A stretch of 64,000 nucleotides of DNA, taken from Micractinium sp. NFX-FRZ. Taxonomy: Eukaryota; Chlorophyta; Trebouxiophyceae; Chlorellales; Chlorellaceae. The stretch lies in the NCBI GenBank assembly GCA_029339195.1, contig JAPTJF010000033.1:183239-247238 (forward strand), given 5' to 3'. The notes under the pieces were generated by a model, which had not been told where the DNA came from, searched no databases, and worked only from the letters and a program-made list of their open reading frames with translations. Both the position numbers and the translations under genes were made by a program. This document shows positions 49,601 to 60,779 of this stretch, in pieces (position 1 is the stretch's first letter; every line of letters begins with the position of its first letter).

Positions 49601-52600
49601 CCCTCTGGCCTTGCAATGCCTGCCGCTCAACTGCATCTGTACTGCCAGCACTGCATCGTAGCGCACTGCACCCTGCGCTGCGCTCCTGTCTGCACTCAGT
49701 CAGCCTCCGCTGACGCAACCCTCCCCTCGGTCCCCTGGTCGGTTGCAGGCATGGGGGAGGCCCACTTTGCCCACGCCATGTGCCGTGCCTGCTACCTCGA
49801 CTTCTTGAAGGTGAGCCTCCCCTTGCCGTTGTGTACTGCTTTGTTGACCTCTGTTGGCTGTTTGGCGTAGTAAACTTGAGCAACCACGCAACAGGGCAAG
49901 GGAGGCATGAGAGGGGCGGGGCTGCCGCAGACCGGGGCGGCCTCACGTCGTGGCGAACACAACCGGTGTCAGCTGCCACAGTGCGCCGGCCAACTGTGCC
50001 GGCCAGGCGTTTAGCTGTGCTTTGCGGCAATGGCATGCAATCTACCAAGCGCCGATATGGCCCCATCCCCACCATCACCCCAGCTCCGCTCACCCTGCGC
50101 CGACCCGCTCCCCCCCTGACCCGCCACTGCAGACCAGCGGCGGCGTGTACAACGGTGCAGACCCCCCTGCCTTTGAGCGCGCTCGGCGCAAGGAGGAGCA
50201 GGAGCTGCTGGCACTGGAGGGGCCCGGTGAGCATGGCTGCTGTCAAGGCGGTGGGGTGTGCAAGTGGGTAAAAGGTGCAAGGGACAGCCGCTCTCGTCTC
50301 GCAGGAAGGCCTGCTGCCCGCTCTGCCTGCCCCGCATGGCACGCACGCTCAGCCCGGATCCTCCACGCCAGTGGATGAAGAGGAGCAGGAGCGGTTACAA
50401 TGGCAGGCCCTCTTGCCCGCCCCACAGACACTGGCTTACAAAATTCAGTACTCCCCTGCCCCTCCTGTCCCTGCAGATGAGGAGGAGGAGGAGGAGGCTG
50501 CTCGTGTGGCTGCAGCAGAGGAGGAGTTTGACCAAGAGGAGCAGGGCATTGCTGCAGAGATGTGCAATGCTTTCCACCAGACAGAGCTGCAGCAGTTTGC
50601 CGCCTTCCTGCCCAGCAGCGCTGAGGAGGCGGCGGCGGAGAAGGCGGGCGAGGCGGCGGCAGAGGCGCGGCGGCTGGCGCGGCGCAGCGCCGACGCGGCC
50701 AAGGAGGCGGCGGAGCAGGCGGGCAGGGGGCGCAAGCGGAAGGGCGCGCCCGCCGGAGGCGAGCAGCAGGAGGAGCAGCAGGGGGAGCAGGAGGAGGGGG
50801 CGGAGGCGCAGGCCGCGGCTGGCGGGGAGGCTGCCGACCACGAAGCAGCGACAGGCAGTGCAGAGCAGCAGCAGCAGCAGCAGCAGCAGCATCAAGGGTT
50901 GCAGCCTGAGGCCGAGCAGCAGCAGCAGCAGCAGCAGCAGCAGGCAGAGGCCTGTGCGGCAGCCAGCCCCACAGCAGCAGCAGCAGCAGCTGGTGTGGGA
51001 CCATCGCAGCTCTCAGACCAAACCGGTGCCGGGGTAGCAGGGCTGGCGGCAGCGGCAGGTGGAGCAGGCGCGGGCGTAACAGCCGCCGAGGCCTCTCCAG
51101 GCAGCCCCGGCGCGACTGCTGGTGCGCACTCGCAGCGCTCTGACCAGACTGCTGCAGCAGCGGCAGCGGGACACCATGGGTCGGAGGATGAGGAGCAGGA
51201 GGCTGCTGCTGGGTCAGGTGCAGCAGCGGATGCAGCGGCGGAAGGGGAGCCAGCGGAAGCGGCAGCGGGTGCGGCGGCGGCCAGCCAGCAGGCCAGCCAG
51301 CAGCATGCGGGCGCGATTGTGCCGGTGTCGGCGGTGCGGGACGGGGCGGCGGCGCCGGCGGGTGGGGATGGGGAGCAGCAGGAGGACGACACTCTGTCAG
51401 ACATTGATGACAAGGACATCGACATGTACCTGGCTGACGAGGCGGAGGTGGGTGTCATGAGCTTGGGCTTGTGGGGGGTAAGGTGGCTTGTAGGATGTGA
51501 TGTCAGTCGGGCGGCTGTTACATATTGAGAGGGATCGCCGACATGTGCCTGACTGGTGAGACAGAGGAGATGCCTGTGCCAGGATCGAGGTGCCTCGTGG
51601 GGTGGTTGGTGCACCGGCGCTGTCCGACAGTGGCAGCGCAACTGTCGTCACCAAACCCACAAGTAATGCCACCCACCCGCCCTGCAGGTCAAGTGCAAGG
51701 AGGAGATTTGGAACATGATGAACAGGGAGTGGCTGGAGAAGCAGGCGCAGAAGAAGGCTGCGCAGGTGGGCGGGTGGGGGGCTCTGGTGTCGCGCAGTTG
51801 GCAGAGGCCCTGGCCGGGTATCGCAGGTTGGCCTAGGGCAGGGGGTGCGGGCTTGGATGATGCACCCGCCCGCTGCTGGCAATGCACAGGCACTGCCCTC
51901 CCTTCCCCACCCTCAACCATGCCACTCGTACGCCCACCTCCACACACGCACGCGTGCAACAAATCCCTGCAGGAAGCCGCGGAGCGCATTGCCGCTCAGC
52001 ACGCCGCCGAAGCCGAGGCGGCCGAGGCGGCTGGCGTGTCGTACAAGCGCGGGCGCGGCCGCCCCGTGGGCGCCAAAACCCAGAAGCAGCAGCGGCCAGG
52101 CATGCCCGACCTGCCGCCGGCGGAGACGGCGCAGGAGGTGAGCGAGGGCAGCGGGAGGAGGGGACGGAGGCGGTGCCCAGGAAAGCGTGCAGCATGCAGG
52201 CATGCTGGCGGTGCTGCCTTGCTCCAGAGGCAGCCCCTTGGTCGCCTCCCTTCGCTCCCACCCTCCTTCACAGCCCTGCTCATTCACTCACAGCACACCT
52301 CCCCTATAAGCCGTCATGCGCAGGCTGGCCCACCGCTTGCTCTCCAGCAACACCTCCACCTCTGGACCCTGTGGCCCACCTCTGTTGCCTGGCGTGCCAC
52401 TCCCGCTGACGTGCCACTCCCGCTGCTGCAGGCCGCCATGCGCATGCTGGACCACCGCAAGCTGTCCAACAAGATCAACTACTCTGCACTGGCGGGACTC
52501 TTCAATGAGGATGATGCCGGCGGCGCTGGCGCCTCCGGAGAGCCGCCCGCCCTGGCAGCAGAGGCGTTGGAGGGGGATTCGGACGACGATGGGCGGGGTG

Positions 52601-52929
52601 CCGCGGTTACGGCTGCCATGCGAGAGCGGCGGGCGGCGGAGGAGGAGGAGGAGCGGCGGGCGGCGGACCGGCAGCGTGCTGCGCTGGAGCGGGAGCGGGA
52701 GAAGGCGGCGGGGAGGCTGGGGGGCGGCAAGGCACGCGTGGGCGGGCTGGCGGGGCTGGGCCTCGGCGGACTCTCTGGCGGCAGCAAGCTGGGCGGCGGC
52801 GGGGGCGCGCTGAGCGGGAAGCGGGTGGGCGGGCTGGGGTCGCTGCGGGACGGAAACTTCAGGAGCCAGATGTCCAGCCAGGCTCCCAGCGCTGGCGGCG
52901 GCAGCAAGAAGGTGCGGTTTGCTGACTGA
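46622..52929 (+). CDS. BRF1: TFIIIB subunit BRF1 (RNA polymerase III transcription factor)
   Basis: Fourteen exons in frame (945 residues): 46622-46686, 46915-47183, 47522-47664, 48043-48122, 48345-48414, 48613-48727, 49083-49193, 49404-49520, 49749-49810, 50133-50226, 50477-51447, 51688-51765, 51973-52137, 52432-52929. An N-terminal zinc ribbon (MVFCGYCQ ... CVQCGRVLED) is followed by two TFIIB-type cyclin folds: AHRLYKIALQRGFTRGRRTN then VAAACLYLVCRQ; INVFTLGAVFLQLAKLL; VANTALRLVASMKRDWIQTG; RRPSGICGAAIYIAAHIH. The BRF1 homology segment is at ~682-725 (LSDIDDKDIDMYLADEAE then VKCKEEIWNMMNREWLEKQA). Exon 11 inserts over 300 Ala/Gln/Glu-rich residues, so the protein is longer than yeast or human BRF1. 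BRF1 recruits TBP and Pol III to tRNA and 5S-type promoters. Confidence 0.93.
47761..47803 (+). pseudogene. Decayed copy of the BRF1 exon-3 end in the next intron
   Basis: CTGCTCATCAACTTCAGCGA then CGCGCTGCA parallels CTGCTCATCGACTTCAGCGA then CTCGCTGCA at the end of exon 3 (47636-47664). The donor GT has changed, so splicing there is unlikely. The separation is about 130 bases. Confidence 0.75.
51533..51572 (+). pseudogene. Decayed copy of the BRF1 exon-11 end in the next intron
   Basis: GCCGACATGTGCCTGACTGG then TGAGACAGAGGAG parallels ATCGACATGTACCTGGCTGA then CGAGGCGGAGGTG at 51418-51449. A stop-containing frame results, so it is not a usable exon. Confidence 0.65.
52306..52352 (+). pseudogene. 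Decayed copy of the BRF1 exon-14 start in the upstream intron
   Basis: CGTCATGCGCAGGCTGGCCC then ACCGCTTGCTCTCCAGCAA parallels CGCCATGCGCATGCTGGACC then ACCGCAAGCTGTCCAACAA at the start of exon 14. The conceptual reading is MRRLAHRLLSSNT against MRMLDHRKLSNKI. Confidence 0.75.
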
Positions 52930-53757
52930 GGCAGGCAGGCGCGCGTCGCGCTGGCGCGCAGTTCGGGAACCTTGATCCATCACCATCCTTTGTCCAACCA
53001 TCTCCACGATGTACTTGCCCCTTCCGCCTCCTAGGCCCCCGCACCTGCGCGTGCTTGTCTGCTGCATGCGCGTGTACTTGCCCCCGCACAGTGCGATCCG
53101 GTTGCTTTCATTGCCAAATTGCTGCTCCCATTCTGCACACTAGGCCGCTCCAAACCCGCCACCCCTCAAACCCCCGGCACCAGTCTCTCCCACGCTGCAT
53201 GCCTGCACAGCCAGCCTCCATGCATGGGTTTCACATGAGCTACAACACACACGGACCCCACACAATTGCAATTCGTTTTTCATCATACAAGTTTGCACCC
53301 ATGCGTAACCCGGGAATTTGCACAGGAGGAGCAAAGACTGCAGCCACAGAGCGCAGGGGCGTACATGTGGACGAGCACAATCGCTAGAAGTGTGCCCAGT
53401 GAAAACGTGCAGGATAAGAGATCCCTGAGCGCATTGCGCGTCAACCGAGGTGGGAGTGTGCTGCGTGTGGCGCCACCCTGGGGGGTGAGGTGGCGGCACT
53501 TGTCTCACCCAATAGATACTGCAGTGCAAGAACAGTGTATGGAAGAAACATGGAAGGCGATTCGCCAATGACGCATTGTTGGCTGTGCGTGCTTGACAGC
53601 CGGCGACAGCGCCTGGCCGTTGCCCAGCCCTGGAAATGATGGTGGTGTGTACGATGGAAAGTATCAACAGCTTGCTTGCGCAGTGCACAACTGCTGGCTT
53701 GGTGCTTGTTACTGTTATGTTTCAACAACTGCTTGCTGGCTGTGCGCACAAGATGTC
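52930..53757. other. Spacer between convergent BRF1 and AP2 genes
   Basis: About 830 bp without a supported gene. No clear TGTAA was found close after the BRF1 stop. The sequence is less GC-rich than the flanking exons, as expected of a 3' region. Confidence 0.4.
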
Positions 53758-56700
53758 CTACTCCTGCTCCTCCTCCTCCTGCCCCTGCCCCTGCTGCTCC
53801 TGCTGCTGCTGTGCCGGCGCCCCCTCTGCTGCCTCTGAGGCGGGCAGGCGGCCGCCCAGGTCTGGGAAGCTCTGTGGGCAGGGCAGGGCAAGGCAAGGAG
53901 GCAGGCGATGAAGGCCAAGCGGGATGTATGCATGTTCTGGTTGACAAGCGCAAGTCGCTCTCGAAGGAACAGGCAGGCGGGCGAGCAGGCAGGCGGACCA
54001 GCACTGGTGCCGGCTGCCAACCACACTGTTGACGCCAGCCCCATCATCGCCTCTCTGATCCCAGCCCTCGCGGGCACCGTGCTCACCTCGCAGCCGCCCT
54101 TGACCCACTTCTCAAACAAATCGTGCTTGCCCTGGATCTCCGCAAACCTGCAGGGCAGAGGCAAGGTGATGCAGGCAGGGCGGAGCGGGGCAGGAGGATC
54201 TTGGGTGGAATTTGGCGCACAGTAAGCGGACGTTTGGAGGGATGTGGAGGCAGGAGCAGGACAGCAGGGGCCCATACGCCCTTCCCCTCCAACCACCGTC
54301 TGTGCTATGCGCTGCTGCATTTTCCGCGGCCATCCCCTGCTGCTGCTGCTGCCCCGCCCCCCTCACCGCGCATCCCCCTTGAGCACCCCACTCTGCCAGG
54401 TGTGGTAGTCGCTCATCTCCCCCCGGTAGTCGCTCAGGCTGCAGGGCAGGCAGGTGGGTGTGCAGCCCGCCGGGCTCGGGCAGAGCAGGATAGGCAGAGG
54501 GGCGGGCCCTGCTGGATGACTTGCACACCACCCGAAATCATCACACAACAACACACGCCCACTTGCCAGCACCCAGGCACCAGGGCAGGGGAGGCAGGCA
54601 GGCACCCAGGCAGGGGAGGCAAGCAGGCACCCAGGCAGGGGAGGCACAGAGGCGCGCAGGCCGACCTGAAGTTTGTTGCAGCGCTGCGCCCCCGCAGCCG
54701 CACCAGGGCCCGGTCGTAGGCCCGCGCCGCGTCCGCCTCCTGCACCAAAGGGTGGGCGGGCGGGTGCTTGCAGGCGGGGGATGAGTGAGAGGCGTGAGCA
54801 CAGCAGGCACACCTGCGCATGCGAGTTTGCTTTTAGCCCGCCACATACGGCAGCTATCACACCGAACACGCTCGCTCACTCTCTCCCCGCATGCACTGTC
54901 CTGTTGGTAACCCATCACCCACCCACCTCGGTCCACAGGCCCACGGGACCCCGGCACCCCAACTCTGCAGTCGGCTGACATCAGACGGCAAGCAGTAGGC
55001 ACCCACCTCTGTCCAGAGGCCCAGGTAGATGTGCTTGGACCCCGGCACGCCGATGCGCGCCTCAAACCGCCCCGACGGGTGCAGCGTGACGCCGCGGAAG
55101 GAGGAGGAGCCGCGGCTGAAGCCCTGGCTCTGGCGCCTGGGGGTGTGTGAGAGGGTGGAGGCGAGGGGACATAAGGATCAAGTCACAAGTGGATCTGAGG
55201 TGCAGGACAGCAGGCATGGCAGCAGGCACAAGACAGCAGGCATGGCAGCAGGCATGAAAAGCAGGCACTAGACAGCAGGCTCTGTGGACTTGAAATGTAA
55301 TGATGATGATGATGAGGCACGCCAGCAGGCATGGCAGCAGGCAGGACAGCAGGCAGGGCGCCCACCTGACTGCCATGACCAGCTCCTCCATGCTCATGCG
55401 GTCAATGCAGGACAGCAGATCGGAGTACCTGAGGCAGCGGCAACGGATGGCACGTGTGTGTGTGGGAAGGGGTGGGTATGAGCATTTGGGGGAGGGCATG
55501 TGGAGGAGCCAGGGGGAACGGATGCATCATCGGGCAGGCAGGCGGGGTAACTTGGCCCCCCCCGCCTCCTCCTGGGGCCCCCTTGCAGCACATCCTCGCC
55601 CCCTATCCACCCCTCCCCCCCATTCCACTCTGCTTGGTCCACTGAAGTGGGTAGCCGCTCGCTTCCCTCTTTCCTGCCGCTCTTTCATGAACAATGTTCA
55701 CAGCGCCCCATCCCACCCAGGCGCCCCCCTCACTTGTCCAGCGGGAAGTTGGTGGTCACCCGCTTGCCGCGCGCCTTGAGGGAGGCGATGTCGTACGCCT
55801 CCGCTGCGTGCTCCTCCTGCTCGTACCCGCCTGCTCGATGGGTGGAACGGGGTGAAATGAAAAGGATGGAGAAGGGTGGGGAGTGGGTGGGGGCGGGCGT
55901 GGGTGAGACCCATAGGGTTGTGACGGCGGGATGGAGCAGCAGAGGCAGAAACAGCGGGCTGGGAGGCAGGGCAGGAAGGGCAGCACCGGCGGGGCTTACC
56001 CAGGTAGACCTGCCGGCCGAGCTCCTTCACCCAGATGTGGGCCTGCAGGACAGGGAGGGGAGCATGCGGGCATGGGAAACGTGGGTAGCGGGTGGAGCAC
56101 GCTGCTCAAGAGGGTGGCAGGTGGTCAGCAGGTTGGCAGGCAGGGCGGTGAGGGGCCAAGGCCTCAGGAGAGGCACGCAGCCGGCCCCCCGCACAGTCTC
56201 CCACATGCACCCCGGCCCCCCCGGCCACCACCGCGCCCGCCTGTTTGGCCGGCCCATGAAAGCAGCCCGCCCACCTCGAAGCGCCCAGAGCGCCGGTGCT
56301 TGGTCACCCCCCGGAACTTGCTGCTCCGCTCCTTCTTTGCCTCCCCCTCCCCCTCCCCCTCGCCCTTGCCGCTGCCGCCAGCCGCCGCCGCCGCCGAGCC
56401 GGCAAGGGCGGCAGCGGGGCCGCGACGCCGGCGCTTCTTCTTGCCCGCCCCCTCCCAGTCCGACCCCTCGTCTCCCGCTGCCTCTTTCTCCTTCTCGGGC
56501 TGCGCCTTGCGCTTGCTGCCGCCACCCAGCGCAGCAGCGGGTCCAGCAGCAGCAGCAGCAGCGGCATCAGCCGGAGCTACTGCTTCCGTGTGCGTGTCGC
56601 CCGCTGCGCCCGCCGCAGCCGCCACCGCCAGCTCAGCATCCTGCTGGCTCATGCTGCGCGTGCGCCGCCGCGCCGACGGCAGGCTGGGCAGCGCTGCTGG

Positions 56701-58032
56701 CTCCGCTGCCTCATCATCTGGCAGGAGCGGGGGGCCGGGCAGCACGGCAGCCCCGGGGAGGGGTTGCAGCTCAGCGCTGTCGCCGGCGTCTGCTGCCTCA
56801 GTTTGGGGCTTGTGTGAAGAGGTGGTCGCGGCAGCCGACAGGGCGCCCGACAACTGCCGCTGCTGGTTGCAGTGCGTGTGGGTGCTGCCGTGCTGGTGGG
56901 GGGAATAGGGCAGCGGCGGCGCCGTCGCCTGCGTCTGCTCCGACTTGACCGCGGCAGCGCCCTCCGTGACCTCATGCTGTGCCTGCTGCGCCTGCTGCGC
57001 CTGCAGCTGCAGCAGCCGCTGGTACTGCAGGTTGAAGAAGGGGCCGGTGGCGGCCGCTGGGCGCATGCCTGCCTGGCCAGTCAGCGTTGTGTGGTCCTCG
57101 CCGCTGCTGGTGCTGCCGTAGCCGGCGGCCGGCTCGGGGGCCTGAAAGAGTGTAGAACAGGGCAGGGAAACGCTTGGCATGCATGCAAGGGAACAGCTTG
57201 TGGAGCACAAACGGGTGCGGCAAAAAGGTGCAGCCACCAGGCAGGGTCGCACGGGGCTGGCTTCCATCCAAAGCACCCGCCAATCTGTCCGCCCAACCGC
57301 CCGGCCAACCTGCAGGCCGTCCAGCTTGCCCACCACATAAGAAGGAAGCGGCTGCTCCAGAACGTAGCCAGGCGGCAGGTGGACAGGGAGGAAGCTGACG
57401 GGGGGCTGGGGCACCAGGCCCATGCTGCCGGGCGGGGGGCCATACATCGCTGCACAGGTTGGGGAGGGGAGGGATGGAGCGAGGAAAGTGGGGGAGGGGG
57501 GAGCGGGGCATGCATGGGGTGAGGGGCGGGTGGGCTGCAGGGGGCTTGCAGCTGCCAGGGAATGCTTCGAAGCGCTTTAGTTGAGCGTTTTGGTTGGCCA
57601 GCTCGCCCACTGGGGAAGCTTGTCGGGATGACTCAGGCGTGGGCCGCAGAGCAGGCCCAGGCAAGTGAGTGAGTGTGCGTTGTGGGCAGCTCCTGCCCGC
57701 CATGCAGCCGCCCCCCGCTGTTTGCTCACCATACTGGCCGGGCATGCTGGCCAGCGGGGGCAGCCCACTGGCCATCCCTAGGTCCATCAGGGGCAGGGGG
57801 TCTCCTGAGAAAGCCTCCAGACCTGCAGAAGGGAGGTAGGAGCGGGGGCTGGGGGAGAGTTTGCGGCATGCTGGCGGGCTGGCGCGGAGGGTTGGAGCGG
57901 CAGCACTGCTGAGGCCGCCGCAACGGGTGTGCTCCGAGGCGCTTTGCTCCCTCCTGCCGCCTCACCCGAGCCGCTGAAGAGCGGCGTCAGCGGAGAGCCC
58001 AGCTCCTCACAAGGGCCCGCAGCAGCCGCCAT
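53758..58032 (-). CDS. Double-AP2-domain transcription factor (AP2/ANT type)
   Basis: Twelve minus-strand exons close in frame (606 residues): 57966-58032, 57730-57822, 57310-57449, 56275-57141, 56000-56042, 55734-55830, 55366-55428, 55007-55136, 54666-54739, 54367-54438, 54087-54147, 53758-53871. The N-terminal ~370 residues are Gln/Ala/Pro-rich, with a basic [11 protein letters not shown] ... GKKKRRRRG stretch that may serve as a nuclear signal. AP2 domain 1 (~373-436) starts [20 protein letters not shown] and continues [22 protein letters not shown]2 domain 2 (~467-524) has [20 protein letters not shown] and [23 protein letters not shown] and RAYD elements are present. Domain 1 keeps [16 protein letters not shown]. 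Land-plant AP2/ANT proteins with two domains control development; the algal target genes are unknown. It ends in a Gln/Glu tail. Confidence 0.9.
54922..54962 (-). pseudogene. Decayed copy of the AP2 exon-8 end in the next intron
   Basis: CCCACCTCGGTCCACAGGCC then CACGGGACCCCGGCA parallels CCCACCTCTGTCCAGAGGCC then CAGG ... GGACCCCGGCA at the end of exon 8 (55003-55045), including the donor context. The copy is shorter by about ten internal bases. Confidence 0.7.
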
Positions 58033-59240
58033 GGCGCCCCTGCTGCAGCAGGCGGGGAGGAGGCGGCGGGCGGCGCGGGCGCGGTGGGGGGTCACAACAG
58101 GACCTATGCCAGCAACCTCTGCTCGCCCTCTGCTTCCCCCTGAGGCATCGCTCAAACGAGCTGGCAGCGAAATGGGGCGCGCTCGTAGCGGTCGGGCGGT
58201 CGGGGGTCTGACGCAAGGCAAGACGCGTGCGAGGTGCGCACCCGGTCTGACAAGCCGCCTGCTCTGCTTCCAGGGTACGTTGAGCTGTACAGATCAATTC
58301 AAGTGCCTGAGGGCAGGGAGAGGTTGCAGGGACAGGGCCGTTGGCGGTCCGGGGGAAAGAGTGGTCATCAGCGAGGCGCGCGGACAGGCGGCACACAGAG
58401 TCCGCTTGCTGCTGCTCACTGCCTCATGAACTTGTGTGCATTGCAGGCTGCGAGCTGGGCATGGCAGTAGTGTGAGTCGGACATGCCAGGTCGTTGGGTG
58501 CCCCCTGCCCTCCCACACTCCAGCGGCTCTCTCGCACCTGCTACAGTGGCTGCAAGCAGCTAGACGTTGTGAGCAAGCGCAAGCAGCACCGCGGGCAGCC
58601 CTTCAGCGTTGCGATCGCAGGCTGGTTTCCACGCGGTCGAGAGCAGCAGCCTGGCCGCTTCTTGTGAGGGGCTTTGTGCTGAGCAGAGCAAAACAGCGCG
58701 ACGGGAGGTGTAAAAATGGCGATCGAGCGAGGGGCGGAGCGCAGCATGCACAGCATATCATGCCCGCCAAGTCACGCTGCTGCCAGCCCAGGCCAGTCGT
58801 CCCTGCTTTTCCGTGAAGCCCTCGCTCTTGCTCTAACGTTACACTGACAGATGCGGCGGCTAGCATCAAGTTGGTGCTTATCAAGCAGGTTCACACGGCA
58901 GCTGCGCACAGGGTGCACGATGGGCGCGCAGGGCCTCACAATGAATGCACATTAGAGGGAGCAGCAGTGAGAATGGGGATGGAGGAGCCGTGAATGGCAC
59001 GACACAACGTATGCAAATGTGTTGGCACATCGGGAGGAATGCAGTGGGAGTGCAATGGTGAAGAATCGGGAAGAATGGCAGCGGGTTGGGGTCGCAACAG
59101 GAGTTCAGGCAAACAGAACTTGTCAAATTGTGCCTGTGCATGGTGATGTCAACAGCAGGTCAATGCAGGTGCCGCCGCCCACGAGGCAGCGGCAAGCCGC
59201 TGACGCCTTCCAATCAAAAGACGGCGTTCTCGAGGGCTTC
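58033..59240. other. Gene-poor spacer upstream of the AP2 gene
   Basis: About 1.2 kb with only short open frames and no family motif on either strand. It contains the AP2 promoter and the 3' region of the Pro/Gly/His-rich gene. Confidence 0.45.
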
Positions 59241-60079
59241 TCAGCGGCTCCAGATGCCGCCGGCAGGGAACTCATCAGCACCGCCCTGCTCAGGGACGTC
59301 GGTGCCGGCGCCAGCGCCGGGTGCGCCGTCTGGGCCAGGCTGGCGGTGCGAGTCGGGACCGCCGCGGCCCATGCCAGAGAAGGCGCCTGGGCCCGAGCCG
59401 TCGGGGGCGGTGCCGCGGTGGGGCATGGGGCCTGGGGCAATGGGGCCGGGGGCGGCGTCACCGTGCTGGTGGGGGCCGTGGTGGGGCCAGGGGCCGGGAG
59501 CCATGGTCCCAGGAGCGCCATCGCCGTGGGGACCGTGGTGGGGCCAGGGGCCAGGGGCGATGGGGCCGGGGGCGTCATCGCCGGGGTGGTGGTGGGGCAT
59601 GGGGCCAGGGGCGATGGGAAAGGGGGCGATGGAGCCGGGGACGGCGTCGCCGTCAGGGCGGCGGCCGTGGTGCCCGTGTTGGGGTGCAGGGCCGGGGGTG
59701 GCGGCGGTGTCGCCACGGTTGGGCAGGACAGGAGGAGGGGAGCGGCGGCGCTTGGGCGGCGGGGGGCTGGCGCTCTTACGGCCTTCCCTGCAAGCGCATG
59801 GACGGGAGGGTGGGGGCGCGGAAGGAAGGAGGGTTGACGGGGGATGCAAGTCATGGCTTGGGTGTTGAGGGAACAGGGGCACAGCCGCAATGCTACACCA
59901 AGGCCGTGGGGGGCGTGGCCGGCCAGGCAGCACGCTAGGCGTGTGCTGGGCTGTCCTGCACCTCTTCCGCTCAAGTTGCCTGCCCATAGCTGACAGCATG
60001 CACTTGCGCAGCCAACTTACCCTGCAGTTGCGAAGGCCAGCAGGAGGCCCAGCAGCAGTGCCATCTTCAGAGAGCTCAT
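59241..60079 (-). CDS. Secreted Pro/Gly/His-rich repeat protein
   Basis: Two exons, 60021-60079 and 59241-59787, splice in phase to give about 201 residues. The first exon is a textbook signal peptide (MSSLKMALLLGLLLAFATAG). The second encodes a short basic stretch (KSASPPPPKRRRSPPPVLP), then imperfect ~18-residue repeats of the type PGPIAPGPWPHHGPHGDGA with His-His pairs, and a Gly-rich end. There are no cysteines in the repeats. Low complexity with Pro-Gly and His suggests a cell-wall, mucilage or metal-binding (His-rich) protein; this is inference from composition. No family was recognised. The DNA repeats (about 54 bp, around 59430-59620) show that the array grew by in-frame duplication. 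Confidence 0.68.
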
Positions 60080-60779
60080 GGTGGTGGGGCTGAGTCAGCC
60101 TGAGGGGGGCACTGGGGCAGGGGTGCAGGCCGGAAGGACACGGGAGAGCGAAATGCACCGCCTGCGCTCCGCCTTTGATGTGTCGCCTTCTCCAACCGCG
60201 TTGAGCTAATAAAGAAACTGACATGTCACTGCAAGCAGCTGCTTCCGCAGCTGCTAATGCACCTGATCGCACCGCGGTTTCCTCATTCCGCCCCGCACGT
60301 GCTCATAAGCGTCGCGTTTGCGATGTCAAGAAAGGACTGGGATGAAGTAGGATCCCAGAACGGGCGGATGTCTCATGCCAGCTGGGCGCCATGCCAGCTG
60401 GCGCAGCGCCGCTCGGACGCCGGCATCTGCACCTGCTTCCCGGTTCAACATGCAATGCTGCTACAATGTGTCCCGCGCCTTAATCACTGGGTTCCAATGC
60501 TTTACAAAGGTCGTCAAAGTGTCCACACATGTATGTACAGGATGTGCCCCCTGCAGAGGCAGCAATGGCGCACTGGCCCGCAGTGCAAAGATTGGGCAGA
60601 AGGGCAGGTGGGGGATGCCGGCCAGGCGTGCGCTTTTGTCAGGATCATTAACAAGTGCGGTACCCTTGCTGTGTTGCATGTCAAATACAGGGAACAAGAT
60701 CTCTCAAACACATACGATGTCATACGATGCCATGTCTGCTGGGGCAAAAGCACCTCGCCAGGCTGCCCAAGCGTCCCGC
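60080..60779. other. Spacer between the two last minus-strand genes
   Basis: About 700 bp. No gene is supported. It contains the promoter side of the Pro/Gly/His-rich gene and the 3' region of the PRiA4-like gene. Confidence 0.4.

Noticed and set aside
50892..51641. Minus-strand Ser/Ala/Pro-rich open frame of 249 codons
   Set aside because: It is the shadow of the repetitive BRF1 exon 11 on the other strand.
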